In this document: piece after piece, positions 53,666 through 62,701 of the stretch
Layout: each line of letters opens with the position of its first letter
Position numbering within the stretch: position 1 is the first letter of the stretch
Assembly: GCF_913777625.1 (NCBI RefSeq)
Contig: NZ_CAJYTI010000040.1
Span: forward strand, 1 to 64,000
Origin: an uncultured Sphingomonas sp.
GTDB taxonomy: Bacteria; Pseudomonadota; Alphaproteobacteria; Sphingomonadales; Sphingomonadaceae
Direction: 5' to 3'
DNA: 64,000 bases
Notes under the pieces: model-generated
What the model was told of the DNA's origin: nothing
Database searches by the model: none
Seen by the model: only the letters and a program-made list of their open reading frames with translations
Made by a program: the position numbers and the translations under genes

Positions 53666-55219
53666 ATGAGCGCGTTCGGGCGTCGTGGTGGCATAGGAAA
53701 CGGAACCGGAGGCCGGCCGGCCTTCGGAGTCGCGCGGCCGATGCAGGGCGGCGGCTTCCAGCGCGCCGAGCCCGTGCCGCTGGGCGGCGAGCAGTTCCCG
53801 CCGCTCGATTCGGTGCCGCTCCCCGGCCAGGACCCCTACGACCCGATGCTGGAGCGCGACCCGCTGGGCCCCAGCGCCGCCAGCGCCGATGCGATGCAGC
53901 GGCTTGCCGACCGCCAGGCGGCGCCGGTCGACTTTGGCGGTGCGCGCAACGAAGGCTTCGAGGCGTCGATCCACCGCATCAAGGAGCAGGTGCTGCCGCG
54001 CCTGCTTGAGCGCGTCGATCCCGAAGCCGCGGCGACGCTGACCAAGGACGAGCTGGCCGAGGAATTCCGCCCGATCATCGGCGAGGTGCTCGGCGAGCTC
54101 AAGCTCACCCTCAACCGGCGCGAGCAGTTCGCGCTGGAAAAGGTGCTGGTCGACGAACTGCTGGGGCTCGGGCCGCTGGAAGAGCTGCTCGCCGATCCGG
54201 CAGTCAGCGACATCATGGTCAACGGCCCCGAGCAGACCTATGTCGAGCGCAAGGGCAAGCTCGAGCTCGCCAACATCAATTTCCGCGACGAGGAGCATCT
54301 GTTCCAGATCGCCCAGCGGATCTGCAATTCGGTCGGCCGCCGCGTCGACCAGACCACCCCGCTCGCCGACGCCCGCCTCAAGGACGGCAGCCGCGTCAAC
54401 GTGATCGTGCCGCCGCTCTCCTTGCGCGGTACCGCCATCTCGATCCGTAAGTTTTCCGCCAAGCCGATCACGCTCGACATGATGGCCAAGGGCGGATCGA
54501 TGTCCGAGAAAATGGCGACCGCGCTCAAGATCGCGGGCGCCAGCCGGTTCAACATCGTCATCTCGGGCGGCACCGGCTCGGGCAAGACGACGATGCTCAA
54601 CGCGATCTCGAAGATGATCGACCCCGGCGAGCGCGTGCTGACGATCGAGGACGCCGCCGAACTTCGCCTGCAGCAGCCGCACTGGCTGCCGCTGGAAACC
54701 CGGCCCGCCAACCTGGAAGGCCAGGGCGAGATCTCGATCCGCGACCTGGTCAAGAACGCGCTGCGCATGCGGCCCGACCGCATCATCCTCGGCGAAATCC
54801 GCGGCGCCGAGTGTTTCGACATGCTCGCGGCGATGAACACCGGTCACGACGGATCGATGTGCACCCTCCACTCGAACAGCCCCCGCGAGGCGCTGGCGCG
54901 CATGGAGAACATGGTGATGATGTCGGACATCAAGGTGCCCAAGGAAGCGATCAGCCGCCAGATCGCCGATTCGGTGGACCTGATCATCCAGGTGAAGCGC
55001 CTGCGCGACGGCAGCCGCCGGGTGACCAACATCACCGAGGTGATCGGCATGGAAGGCCCGGTGATCGTCACCCAGGAGCTGTTCAAGTTCGAATATCTCG
55101 ACGAGGGCACCGACGGGAAGATCATCGGCGAATATCGCTCGATGGGGCTTCGCCCGTACACGCTCGACAAGGCGCGGCAGTTCGGGTTCGACCAGGCGCT
55201 GCTCGAGGCGTGTCTCTAA
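53666..55219 (+). CDS. cpaF: CpaF-family secretion ATPase (Tad/type II/IV)
   Basis: A 517-residue AAA-type secretion ATPase. An N-terminal disordered Gly/Pro-rich part (about 1-95) precedes the conserved domain. Walker A ISGGTGSGKTTMLNAI is at 300-315, the Asp box is LTIEDAAELRLQQPHWLPLE, and RMRPDRIILGEIRGAECFDML and TGHDGSMCTLHSNSPREAL follow. It would power Tad pilus or similar assembly. No other tad/cpa gene is adjacent, which is unusual. The start at ATG 53666 has GAAGG upstream. Confidence 0.9.
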   Translation: MSAFGRRGGIGNGTGGRPAFGVARPMQGGGFQRAEPVPLGGEQFPPLDSVPLPGQDPYDPMLERDPLGPSAASADAMQRLADRQAAPVDFGGARNEGFEASIHRIKEQVLPRLLERVDPEAAATLTKDELAEEFRPIIGEVLGELKLTLNRREQFALEKVLVDELLGLGPLEELLADPAVSDIMVNGPEQTYVERKGKLELANINFRDEEHLFQIAQRICNSVGRRVDQTTPLADARLKDGSRVNVIVPPLSLRGTAISIRKFSAKPITLDMMAKGGSMSEKMATALKIAGASRFNIVISGGTGSGKTTMLNAISKMIDPGERVLTIEDAAELRLQQPHWLPLETRPANLEGQGEISIRDLVKNALRMRPDRIILGEIRGAECFDMLAAMNTGHDGSMCTLHSNSPREALARMENMVMMSDIKVPKEAISRQIADSVDLIIQVKRLRDGSRRVTNITEVIGMEGPVIVTQELFKFEYLDEGTDGKIIGEYRSMGLRPYTLDKARQFGFDQALLEACL

Positions 55220-55287
55220 CCAGATCCTCCCCCGAAGGACCGGGCTAGCGGATAGGAAGCGCGGGCCAGCAGCATCTCAAAACCTTC

Positions 55288-55381
55288 GTCATTCCCGCGA
55301 AGGCAGGAATCCATTGCCCTGAGCGCTGGGGAAAGAACCTCGACATCAGCGCCAATGGATCCCCGCCTTCGCGGGGATGAC
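55288..55381. repeat. Paired palindromic repeat (type B), copy 5
   Basis: Arms GTCATTCCCGCGAAGGCAGG and CCCCGCCTTCGCGGGGATGA are inverted. The spacer has GCTGGGGAAAGAACC and ACATCAGCGCCAATGGAT, almost the same as the unit at 32541-32636. Confidence 0.88.
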
Positions 55382-55439
55382 GGCGTATTTTGGCATATGC
55401 GATAGCCCGCCCCCCTCCCGGGGGAGGATCATTGGCCCC

Positions 55440-55628
55440 TCACCCCAGGTGCAGCGCGACGCTGACCAGCACCAGCGCGGCGAACAGCCCGGCCATCTGG
55501 ATCGCCATCCACGGCACCCAGCCCACCCGCTCCAGGTCGCGCCGCTTGCGGCGGCGATGTTCGGCCAGTCCCGCGAGGATCGCGATTCCCAGCGCAACCC
55601 CTGCGCCGATCCAGAATTCTAGTTGCAT
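55440..55628 (-). CDS. Small membrane protein, unknown function
   Basis: A 62-residue protein with two hydrophobic helices (about 5-21 and 42-60) joined by a basic loop (EHRRRKRRDLERVG), so both ends probably face the periplasm. ATG 55628 has AAGG 7 bases before it; a GTG two codons upstream is also open. It is divergent from the exported methyltransferase-like gene at 55680 by 51 bp. No family recognised. Confidence 0.6.
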   Translation of the reverse strand: MQLEFWIGAGVALGIAILAGLAEHRRRKRRDLERVGWVPWMAIQMAGLFAALVLVSVALHLG

Positions 55629-55679
55629 CGTCACCTTGTTGCGTCACAGTCGCGCACCGATAGCAGGGAGCCATCGTCA

Positions 55680-56492
55680 ATGCGCCATCGTCTTGTCGCC
55701 GTCGCCGCCGTCACTACCCTCGCCGCCGTCGCCAGCGTGGCGGCGCAGCAGCCCGCCTCGCTACGCCGGGCGATCGAGAACGCGGTCGCGGCGCCCAGCC
55801 GCACGCCCGCCAACACCGCGCGCGACAAATATCGCCACCCTGCCGACACGCTCGCCTTTTTCGGCGTGAAGTCGAGCGACACGGTGGTCGAGATCTGGCC
55901 GAGCGGCGGCTGGTACACCGAGATCCTGGCGCCGCTCACCAAGGGCAAAGGCACGCTCTACGCCGCCGTACCGAGCGGCAACGCCAAGGGCATCGAGGCG
56001 CTGAAGGCCAAGGACGCGGCGCTCTACGGCCCGATCCGCGTCGTCAGCTTCCCCGCCGCCGCCGGTCAGGCCAAGGTGCCGGACGGCAGCGCCGATGTGG
56101 TGCTCACCTTCCGCAACGTCCACAATTGGCGGATGGGCTATCAGCAGGACGGCAAGGACTATTCGCCCGAAGCGTTCAAGCAGATGTACGCGATGCTCAA
56201 GAAGGGCGGCACGCTCGGCATCGAGGACCATCGCCTGCCCGAAAGCGCGAGCGACGAGCGCGAGACCAAGAGCGGCTATATCAAGGTCTCCACCGTCCGT
56301 CGGCTGGCGGAGGCGGCGGGCTTCAAGTTCGTCGGCGCGTCCGAGGTCAACGCCAACAAGGCCGATCCTGCCGACTGGCCGAACGGTGTGTGGACGCTGC
56401 CGCCCACCTATGCGCTGAAGGACCAGGACCGCGCCAAATATGCCGCGATCGGCGAGAGCGACCGCATGACCCTCAAGTTCCGCAAGCCCTGA
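55680..56492 (+). CDS. Exported methyltransferase-like protein
   Basis: A 270-residue protein with a Sec signal peptide (about 1-22, ending ASVAAQQ). The body has a Rossmann methyltransferase pattern: VVEIWPSGGWYTEILAP (motif I region), DVVLTFRNVHNW (motif IV region) and LKKGGTLGIEDHR (motif V region). Proteins of this kind are annotated as putative methyltransferases in many Proteobacteria. Since SAM is cytosolic, periplasmic activity is doubtful; it may use another ligand. ATG 55680 is used because the upstream codons would break the signal peptide. Confidence 0.8.
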   Translation: MRHRLVAVAAVTTLAAVASVAAQQPASLRRAIENAVAAPSRTPANTARDKYRHPADTLAFFGVKSSDTVVEIWPSGGWYTEILAPLTKGKGTLYAAVPSGNAKGIEALKAKDAALYGPIRVVSFPAAAGQAKVPDGSADVVLTFRNVHNWRMGYQQDGKDYSPEAFKQMYAMLKKGGTLGIEDHRLPESASDERETKSGYIKVSTVRRLAEAAGFKFVGASEVNANKADPADWPNGVWTLPPTYALKDQDRAKYAAIGESDRMTLKFRKP

Positions 56493-56543
56493 GGCACACG
56501 CCCGATCGCCGCACCGCCAGCGGGTGCGGCGATCCGCCTGCGC

Positions 56544-58166
56544 TCATGCCATCAGGTTGCGGCCGCGCTGCACCGTCGCGCTATGGCCGATGCTCGCCTT
56601 CCCGCTGCGCTCGGTAATGGTGTCGACGAACACCCAATCGTTGCGCGCCTGCTCGGGCGTCAGCGTCAGCGCCATATAGCCGCGGCGGCTGGTGTCGCAC
56701 CATTTCAGCTCGGGGTTCGCCTTCACCAGCGCGGCGGCGACGACCTTGGGGTCGGTGGCCATTGCGCTCTCGAAGCCCGGCGAGGTCACGGCATGGCCGG
56801 CGAACTCGACGCCCGCGGCCTTGCCGTCCTGCGCGAGATCGAACGCCCAGGCATTGTGGCTGTCGCCGCACACGACGAGCAGGTTGGCGCCCACGCGCTG
56901 CGCCGATGTGAGGAACCGCGCCCGCGCCGCCGGATAGCCGCCCCAGCTGTCATAGCCGAGCGGCAGGCCGAGCTTGCCCGCCAGCACGCCCGCCTCGACA
57001 TAGGCCTTGGCGCGCGGATCGGCATCGGGTGCCACCCAGCCCAAGGCCTCGGCCGGGGTCGAGAGATTGCCCATGATCGTGCCGAAGCCGACCACCTGCC
57101 AGCGCTGCCCCGCCTTCACCGAGCGGCGCATCGCATGGTCGAGCCACACTTCCTGCTCGCTGCCGAGCATCGTCACCGCCGGATCCTGCCAGGGGCCGTC
57201 GCGGAAGGCGGTGAGCGCCTTCACGGGATCGGCCTCCTGGAAGAGCGGCGCGACATCCGGCTGCTGGCTGCGCGCGAGCAAGCGGCTCTCGGTGCGGAAG
57301 AAGGTCGCCAGCGTGCCGATCTCGTAGCTGCCCCAGGGCGTCTCGGAAACCGGCATCCATTCGCGGAACACCTGCATCGCCGCCGCCTTGCGGGCGCTCC
57401 AGTCGCCCTCCTCGTCCGGCTGGTGATTCTCGGCGCCGCCTTCCCAGCTGTCATTGGCGCTCTCGTGGTCGTCCCACTGAATCAGCATCGGCTTGGCGGC
57501 GTGGAGCGCCTGCAGATCGGGATCGGCGCGGTAGCTGGCATAGCGCAGGCGGTAATCGGCGAGGTGGATCATCTCCCCCGCCGGTTCGGGCCAGCGACCG
57601 CCCACGGCGCCGCCGGCCGGTGCATAGCCGCCCTGCTTGTACTCGTAGAGATAGTCGCCGAGATGGACCCACAGGTCGATGTCGTCACGCGCGGCAGCAT
57701 GGCCATAGGCGTTGAAATAGCCGAACGGCAGGTTCGAGCAGGAGAAGATCGCGATGCCGAAGCGGCGGGCATCGCCCAGCGGCAGCGTCTTGGTGCGGCC
57801 GACAGCCGAGAAGCTGCCATCGGGTGCCACGAAGCGGTAGAAATAGCGCGTGTCGGGCGCGAGGCCCGCGACGGTCACCTTGGCGGTGTAGTCGCGCCAC
57901 GGGCCGGTGATCTGCTCGCCTTCCGCGACGATGCGGGTGAAGTCGGCGCTGGTCGCGATCTGCGCGCGCAGCTTCACCGCGCCGCGATCGGCAGGAACGT
58001 AGCGCGTCCACAGCAGCATCGTATCCGGGCCGGGCTCGCCGCTCGCCACCGAATGGGTAAAGCCGCGCGCAGCCGCCTGGGCGAGCGCCACGCCGGGCAG
58101 CGCGAGCGCACCGATTCCCAGCGTTCCAGTGAGCAGCAGCGAGCGGCGGTCGAGTCGAAGAGTCAT
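56544..58166 (-). CDS. phoD: PhoD-type alkaline phosphatase/phosphodiesterase
   Basis: A 540-residue Tat-exported metallophosphoesterase. The Tat signal is LRLDRRSLLLTGTLG. The N-terminal fibronectin-like domain begins FTHSVASGEPGPDTMLLWTR. Active-site stretches are AIFSCSNLPFGYFNAY, WVHLGDYLYEY (Asp ligand), LIQWDDHESANDSW (DDHE) and VCGDSHNAWAFDL. PhoD needs calcium and iron and releases phosphate from monoesters and diesters, including teichoic acids. It is convergent with the preceding gene and stands alone, with no Pho box recognised. Confidence 0.92.
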   Translation of the reverse strand: MTLRLDRRSLLLTGTLGIGALALPGVALAQAAARGFTHSVASGEPGPDTMLLWTRYVPADRGAVKLRAQIATSADFTRIVAEGEQITGPWRDYTAKVTVAGLAPDTRYFYRFVAPDGSFSAVGRTKTLPLGDARRFGIAIFSCSNLPFGYFNAYGHAAARDDIDLWVHLGDYLYEYKQGGYAPAGGAVGGRWPEPAGEMIHLADYRLRYASYRADPDLQALHAAKPMLIQWDDHESANDSWEGGAENHQPDEEGDWSARKAAAMQVFREWMPVSETPWGSYEIGTLATFFRTESRLLARSQQPDVAPLFQEADPVKALTAFRDGPWQDPAVTMLGSEQEVWLDHAMRRSVKAGQRWQVVGFGTIMGNLSTPAEALGWVAPDADPRAKAYVEAGVLAGKLGLPLGYDSWGGYPAARARFLTSAQRVGANLLVVCGDSHNAWAFDLAQDGKAAGVEFAGHAVTSPGFESAMATDPKVVAAALVKANPELKWCDTSRRGYMALTLTPEQARNDWVFVDTITERSGKASIGHSATVQRGRNLMA

Positions 58167-58380
58167 GGGTCCCGTCCCTTTTTCGGTCGGCCGCTAGGTG
58201 GCGCCGATTGGTGTCGTGTTCGTGACAGCCGCGAAAAGCTGGGCTAGGCGAGCCCGAGAATCGGCATTCGGGCAGGAAAAGGGGGAACACAGGCCCGCGC
58301 GGCAGGGGTAGACCCGCCGGCGGCATGGAGACGAACACGCACATGACACTTATTCGACTCGTGCACGGCAACGCTCTGCG

Positions 58381-59925
58381 ATGACGACGCGGATCGCGAC
58401 GCACGATTCCGGCGCGCCCCGCAGCCGCTGGCTTGCCATGGCAGCATCGATCCCGCGCTGGCTGGTACTGCTGTTGGCCGCAGCCCTCGTCCGCAGCCCG
58501 ACCTTCGGCAACCCCATCGTCCATGTCGACGAGGAATTCTATTTCGTGACCGCGCAGCACATGCTGCACGGCGCGCTGCCCTTCGTCGACATCTTCGATC
58601 GCAAGCCGGTCGGGCTCTTCCTGCTCTATGTTCCGGCCGCGGCACTCGGCTATCCCTGGGGCATCCTGGCCTATCAGCTGATGGCGCTGGCGAGTGTCGT
58701 ATTGACCGCGATGATGATCGCCCGTCTGGCGGATCGCGCCGGCTGGCAACGCGGCGCAACGCCGGCGGCGCTGCTCTACATCTTCATGCTGAACATCGCC
58801 GACGGCCAGGGTGGCCAAGCCCCCGTCTTCTACAATCTGCTGATGATCGCTGCGATCGCGCTGGTGCTGCCGCGCGCCGCCGACACCGCCCAGGACTGGC
58901 GACGTATCGCCCGCGCGATGGGCGCGATGCTCCTCGTCGGGCTCGCGATGCAGGTCAAATATTCAGTCCTGTTCGAAGGCCTGTTCCTCGGCCTGTGGCT
59001 GACCGTGCGGGAATGGCGCCTGGGTGCGACGCCGCTGCCATGGGCCATCCGGGTCTCCGCCTACGCCATCGCGGCGATGGTGCCGACGGTCCTTGCCGGC
59101 GCCGTCTACGCAGCACTCGGCCATTTCGACGCCTGGTTCTTCGCCAATTTCAAGTCGATCCTCGATCGCAAGAGCGATCCGGCGAGCGAGCTTGCGCTCG
59201 CCTTCCTGCAAATGGTGCTCTTCCTCGGCCCGCTGCTCACGATATGCTGGTTTTCCCGGCGGATTCCCGCCGCGGACGCGCTTGCCGGGCACCGTCGCAC
59301 GCTGCTGTTCGGATGGCTGATCAGTTCGGTCATCGGGCTGATCCTCTTCGGATCCTGGTTCAATCATTATGCGCTGCCGGTGATGATGCCGGCGAGCTTG
59401 TGCTGCGCTGGGTTCTTCGGCGCTGCTCCGTTGGGTCGGCGGGTCGTCGCGCCGGCCCTGCTGGCGGTTGCCCTGATCGCGGGCGAGACGATTGTCGTGA
59501 CCTCGGCCTGGCGCCGCGGGAATGACGCGCAACTGGAATCGATCGCCGCCGCCATCGGGCATGGCAAAGGGTGCCTCTATCTCCATTCCGGCGACACCAT
59601 GATGTACGCCGCTTCCGGGCGGTGTACGGCCTCGGCCTGGGTCTTCCCCAGCCACCTTGCCCGCGAGCGCGAGAATGGCGCGGTGGGGGTCGATCAGCTG
59701 GAGGAAGTGGATCGGATCTTCCGCCGTCACCCGGCAGTCGTCGCGATGCGCGCGCCCTTTTCGGGCGAACGGCGCGTCGTCCGCGAACGGGTCCTGCAGT
59801 ACCTGCAACGTGACGGCTACAGGCTGCGCGGCCGCTATCCGATCGGGGATGACCACATCTCGGTTTACGCGACCGCGCTCGACGATGGCGGCGCACCGCA
59901 GCGGGCGGCCAGCAGCGCGCCATAA
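58381..59925 (+). CDS. GT-C glycosyltransferase (family 39/ArnT-like membrane enzyme)
   Basis: A 514-residue polytopic membrane protein with about 11-12 helices. The first periplasmic loop carries the acidic pair HVDEEFYFVTAQHMLHGALP then DIFDRKPVGLFLLY, the usual arrangement in PMT/ArnT-like enzymes that take sugars from polyprenyl phosphates. A soluble C-terminal domain follows helix 11. It would add a sugar to a lipid or protein on the periplasmic face. Its 3' end overlaps the convergent GT4 gene by 61 bp. The acceptor is unknown. Confidence 0.8.
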   Translation: MTTRIATHDSGAPRSRWLAMAASIPRWLVLLLAAALVRSPTFGNPIVHVDEEFYFVTAQHMLHGALPFVDIFDRKPVGLFLLYVPAAALGYPWGILAYQLMALASVVLTAMMIARLADRAGWQRGATPAALLYIFMLNIADGQGGQAPVFYNLLMIAAIALVLPRAADTAQDWRRIARAMGAMLLVGLAMQVKYSVLFEGLFLGLWLTVREWRLGATPLPWAIRVSAYAIAAMVPTVLAGAVYAALGHFDAWFFANFKSILDRKSDPASELALAFLQMVLFLGPLLTICWFSRRIPAADALAGHRRTLLFGWLISSVIGLILFGSWFNHYALPVMMPASLCCAGFFGAAPLGRRVVAPALLAVALIAGETIVVTSAWRRGNDAQLESIAAAIGHGKGCLYLHSGDTMMYAASGRCTASAWVFPSHLARERENGAVGVDQLEEVDRIFRRHPAVVAMRAPFSGERRVVRERVLQYLQRDGYRLRGRYPIGDDHISVYATALDDGGAPQRAASSAP

Positions 59926-61061
59926 TAGTCCATCAGCGCAGCGGCGTGATCCGCGTCGCTGCGCACCTTCCCCGCCGCGAGCCGGGCTGCGCTTCGCAGT
60001 AGCGCCTGGTCACGCGCGAACAGCCGCCGGATCGCTCCGGCCGCCGACCGCGTGTCGCGCGCGACATAGGTCTCGGCGAACCGCGAATCGGCGACCTCGG
60101 CGAAGCCCCCCTCGTCCGGCCCGATCAGCGGCAGGCCCGAGGCGAGCGCCTCCCATGCGACCAAGCCGAACGGTTCGGCATCGGAGCCGTGGATCAGCGC
60201 GTCGCAGCTGGCCATGATCCGCGAGAGCCGCATCCGATCATAGACCGGCCGGAAGATGCGGATATGCGGGCTGTCGGCGATCAGCCCTTCCAGCTGGTGG
60301 CGCTGCGGCCCGTCGCCGAGCAGCATCAGCCCGACCGGCAGATCGTTGGCCGCCGCCTCCACCGCCTCGATCACCAGCGGCCAGCGCTTTTCCTTGTGGT
60401 GACGGCCGAGGCCGAGCAGCAGATGCCCCTCCGGCGGCAGCCCCAGCTGCGCGAGCATCGCCGCGCGGAGCGTCTCGTCGCGCAGCTCAGGCGAGAACCA
60501 GCCCCGGTCGATTCCCAATGGCACCGAGGCATCGACCTTCAGCCCGCGCCGCTCGAACCGCCTGGCGAGCGCAGGGCCGTTGGTGACGAAGGCATCATAG
60601 CCCTCCAGGAAGCGCGCCATGTAGCGCGTGTACCAGCCGAATGCCTGCTCCACCTGCAGCGGCGTCGCGACGCCGTCCAGCCAGCGCTGCGGATAGGTGC
60701 CGACCAGGTCGCCATGTGCGAAATACACCTTGAGCGCATCGCCCGGCCAGCGCGCCACGGTCCATGCGGGCAGCCAAGGCGAGCTGTTCTCGACGATGTC
60801 GGGCTGCAGCCGGTCGAGCGCGGCCCAGACCGGCTCGTCCTTCACGAAGATGCGGTAGTTGCGGTCGAGCAGCAGCGGCGGGGCCTTCAGCCAGTGGATC
60901 GCGCCGCCGCCCGGCCGCGCCTCCACGGCATCCTCCGCACCGGGGGCGACGACGATCAGCTCGTGCCCCAGATCGGCCATCAGACCCATCTTGCGATCGA
61001 GATAGGTGCGAATGCCGCCGCCGGTGGGAGAGTAGAACTCGTTGACGTCGACGATCCGCAT
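59865..61061 (-). CDS. Glycosyltransferase family 4
   Basis: A 398-residue GT-B enzyme. It opens MRIVDVNEFYSPTGGGIRTY with the glycine loop near the donor-acceptor cleft, and the C-terminal donor-binding domain shows LLLGLGRHHKEKRWPLVIEA and the Glu motif DAEPFGLVAWEALASGLP. Cytosolic sugar transfer from a nucleotide sugar, probably to an envelope glycolipid or polysaccharide, is expected. It is the last gene of a three-gene minus-strand run with the UPF0104-type and DUF2141 genes and starts 8 bp after the latter. Confidence 0.9.
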   Translation of the reverse strand: MRIVDVNEFYSPTGGGIRTYLDRKMGLMADLGHELIVVAPGAEDAVEARPGGGAIHWLKAPPLLLDRNYRIFVKDEPVWAALDRLQPDIVENSSPWLPAWTVARWPGDALKVYFAHGDLVGTYPQRWLDGVATPLQVEQAFGWYTRYMARFLEGYDAFVTNGPALARRFERRGLKVDASVPLGIDRGWFSPELRDETLRAAMLAQLGLPPEGHLLLGLGRHHKEKRWPLVIEAVEAAANDLPVGLMLLGDGPQRHQLEGLIADSPHIRIFRPVYDRMRLSRIMASCDALIHGSDAEPFGLVAWEALASGLPLIGPDEGGFAEVADSRFAETYVARDTRSAAGAIRRLFARDQALLRSAARLAAGKVRSDADHAAALMDYYGALLAARCGAPPSSSAVA

Positions 61062-61069
61062 GCGCCCCC

Positions 61070-61588
61070 TCAGTCGAGCGGGCTGAATCCTCCCAGCCCG
61101 CGCAGATACTGGGCTCGAATGTTTATGGTGGTCACGCCGTTCCCGACATGCACCATTGCCTGACGCAATTTGGGACGGCTGCGACCCAGCCGCTGGTTCG
61201 ACGGGAAGCCGGCGCCGTCCGACCAGAAGTTGAACTTGTTCTTGCCGTCGCGGTCATGGGTGAACAGCACGGCATATTCGCCGGGCGCCGGCACGCGGAT
61301 GCAGATCACCACCGCGCCCAAGGGCGGCGTGTTCGCCCAGATGCGACGGAAGGTCTTGCCCTCCTTCACCAGATCGCGATCGTCCTTGAGGAAATCCTCC
61401 TCGGTCGCGGGGTACAGCTCCAGCTTCAGCCGGCCAGTGCGATCCTTCAGGCCGGTGATCTCCGCCTGGATGGCGGGACCGCGGCCGCCGGTGCAGGCGC
61501 CGGCATCCTCGCCGAGCACTTGTGCGGAGGCGGTGGTGGCGGCCGTGGCGGCAAGCACGGTCGCTGCCAGGAGGGCGATGCGCGTCAT
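61070..61588 (-). CDS. Secreted DUF2141 domain protein
   Basis: A 172-residue exported protein (signal peptide 1-22, ending TTASAQ). The DUF2141 pattern is clear: GRLKLELYPATEEDFLKDD, then APGEYAVLFTHDRDGKNKFNFW and FPSNQRLGRSRPKL. DUF2141 proteins are small periplasmic or outer-membrane beta proteins of unknown role. The start overlaps the UPF0104-type stop (ATGA), showing coupling. A Cys pair (CTGG and ICIR) could form a disulfide. Confidence 0.85.
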   Translation of the reverse strand: MTRIALLAATVLAATAATTASAQVLGEDAGACTGGRGPAIQAEITGLKDRTGRLKLELYPATEEDFLKDDRDLVKEGKTFRRIWANTPPLGAVVICIRVPAPGEYAVLFTHDRDGKNKFNFWSDGAGFPSNQRLGRSRPKLRQAMVHVGNGVTTINIRAQYLRGLGGFSPLD

Positions 61589-62538
61589 GCTTCTTTCCTC
61601 GTGAGCAGTGCATGCAGGCCGAAGCCTGCGATCAGGATGAGGTGCGCGACCAGCGACAGGCCGGCGATCAATGCCATCAGCTTCTTCAGCGCCTCGTCCT
61701 GGCCGATCAGCATGATGGCGAAGGTGGCGAACAGCACTTCCTTGTTCGGCACCAGCGGCAGGCGCCAGGCGAGCAGGCGGCCGGCCGAAAGCAGCAGCCA
61801 CAGCCCCAGCGACACCTGCGGCATGGCGAAATGCCAGGCGAAGGCGATCAGCACGGAGCTGCTGACGATACGCAGGCAGTGGACGCCGAACACCCACCAG
61901 AGCTGCGCGCGCGGCAGCGAGAAGACCCGCTTGGAGAAGATCAGGAAGGGCAGCGACATCGCGAAGATCACCGCGATCGAGCCCATCAGGATGTTGAATT
62001 CGCCCGGCTTCAGCAGGTCGATACCGAAGGGCAGCGCGAGCGCCACCATCGCCAGCGTCATCGCGTTGCCGGCGATGGCCGACAGGATCGTCACGTCCTT
62101 CACCGCGCCGAAGGGGGCCGCCACCATCTGGGTGCGCTGCCGCGCCCAGGCGTAGAAATAGGCCTCGCCCGAATAGCCGATCAGCACTTCGTTCGCGATC
62201 CGCTTCTTGTGCAGTGCGATCATCCCGTCGAGCGGGATCCGCCACAGCTTGCGGAAGATGACATAGTCGAAGGTCGGTGCCACCAGATAGTAGAGCACGA
62301 ACGACAGGTAGAAGAGCGGGTTTTCGGGGAGACTGCGCAACAGCCCGGTAAAGCCGGTATTGAGCAGCACCCGGGCCAGGCCGATCACCATCAGCAGGGT
62401 GAGGCCCGCCCCCAGCCACATCGGCCAGCGACGCTTGATCTTCTCCACGGGCTCCAGGCCCGCCAAATCCGGTGCAGCCGGGATTGCGGCTTCGACCACG
62501 TGCGTGTTCACCGAAGCCTCCCGGGCCTGCCTGTTCAT
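61585..62538 (-). CDS. UPF0104/lysylphosphatidylglycerol synthase-like membrane protein
   Basis: A 317-residue protein with about 8 helices (WPMWLGAGLTLLMVIGLARV first). Its shape matches the flippase-like integral membrane domain (LPG synthase TM family, COG0392 type), but the aminoacyl-transferase domain of MprF is absent. Such stand-alone proteins occur in glycolipid and polysaccharide loci and may flip lipid-linked intermediates; this is inference. ATG 62538 is preferred; the frame continues 5' into probable promoter sequence. It is the first gene of the UPF0104-DUF2141-GT4 run. Confidence 0.7.
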   Translation of the reverse strand: MNRQAREASVNTHVVEAAIPAAPDLAGLEPVEKIKRRWPMWLGAGLTLLMVIGLARVLLNTGFTGLLRSLPENPLFYLSFVLYYLVAPTFDYVIFRKLWRIPLDGMIALHKKRIANEVLIGYSGEAYFYAWARQRTQMVAAPFGAVKDVTILSAIAGNAMTLAMVALALPFGIDLLKPGEFNILMGSIAVIFAMSLPFLIFSKRVFSLPRAQLWWVFGVHCLRIVSSSVLIAFAWHFAMPQVSLGLWLLLSAGRLLAWRLPLVPNKEVLFATFAIMLIGQDEALKKLMALIAGLSLVAHLILIAGFGLHALLTRKEA

Positions 62539-62701
62539 ACCGTTCAAAAGCGCCACCGACACGACCGAAACATTTTCACGTAACCCGCGTTTCGGCGTCT
62601 CCCCGGAAATCCGGCGCGTCGCGCGATGTTGGGACGTTTCCCAACACATTGCGGTTTATTCCGGCAGCGATTTGGGCTTTAGAAAGGCAATTCGCAAGTA
62701 G

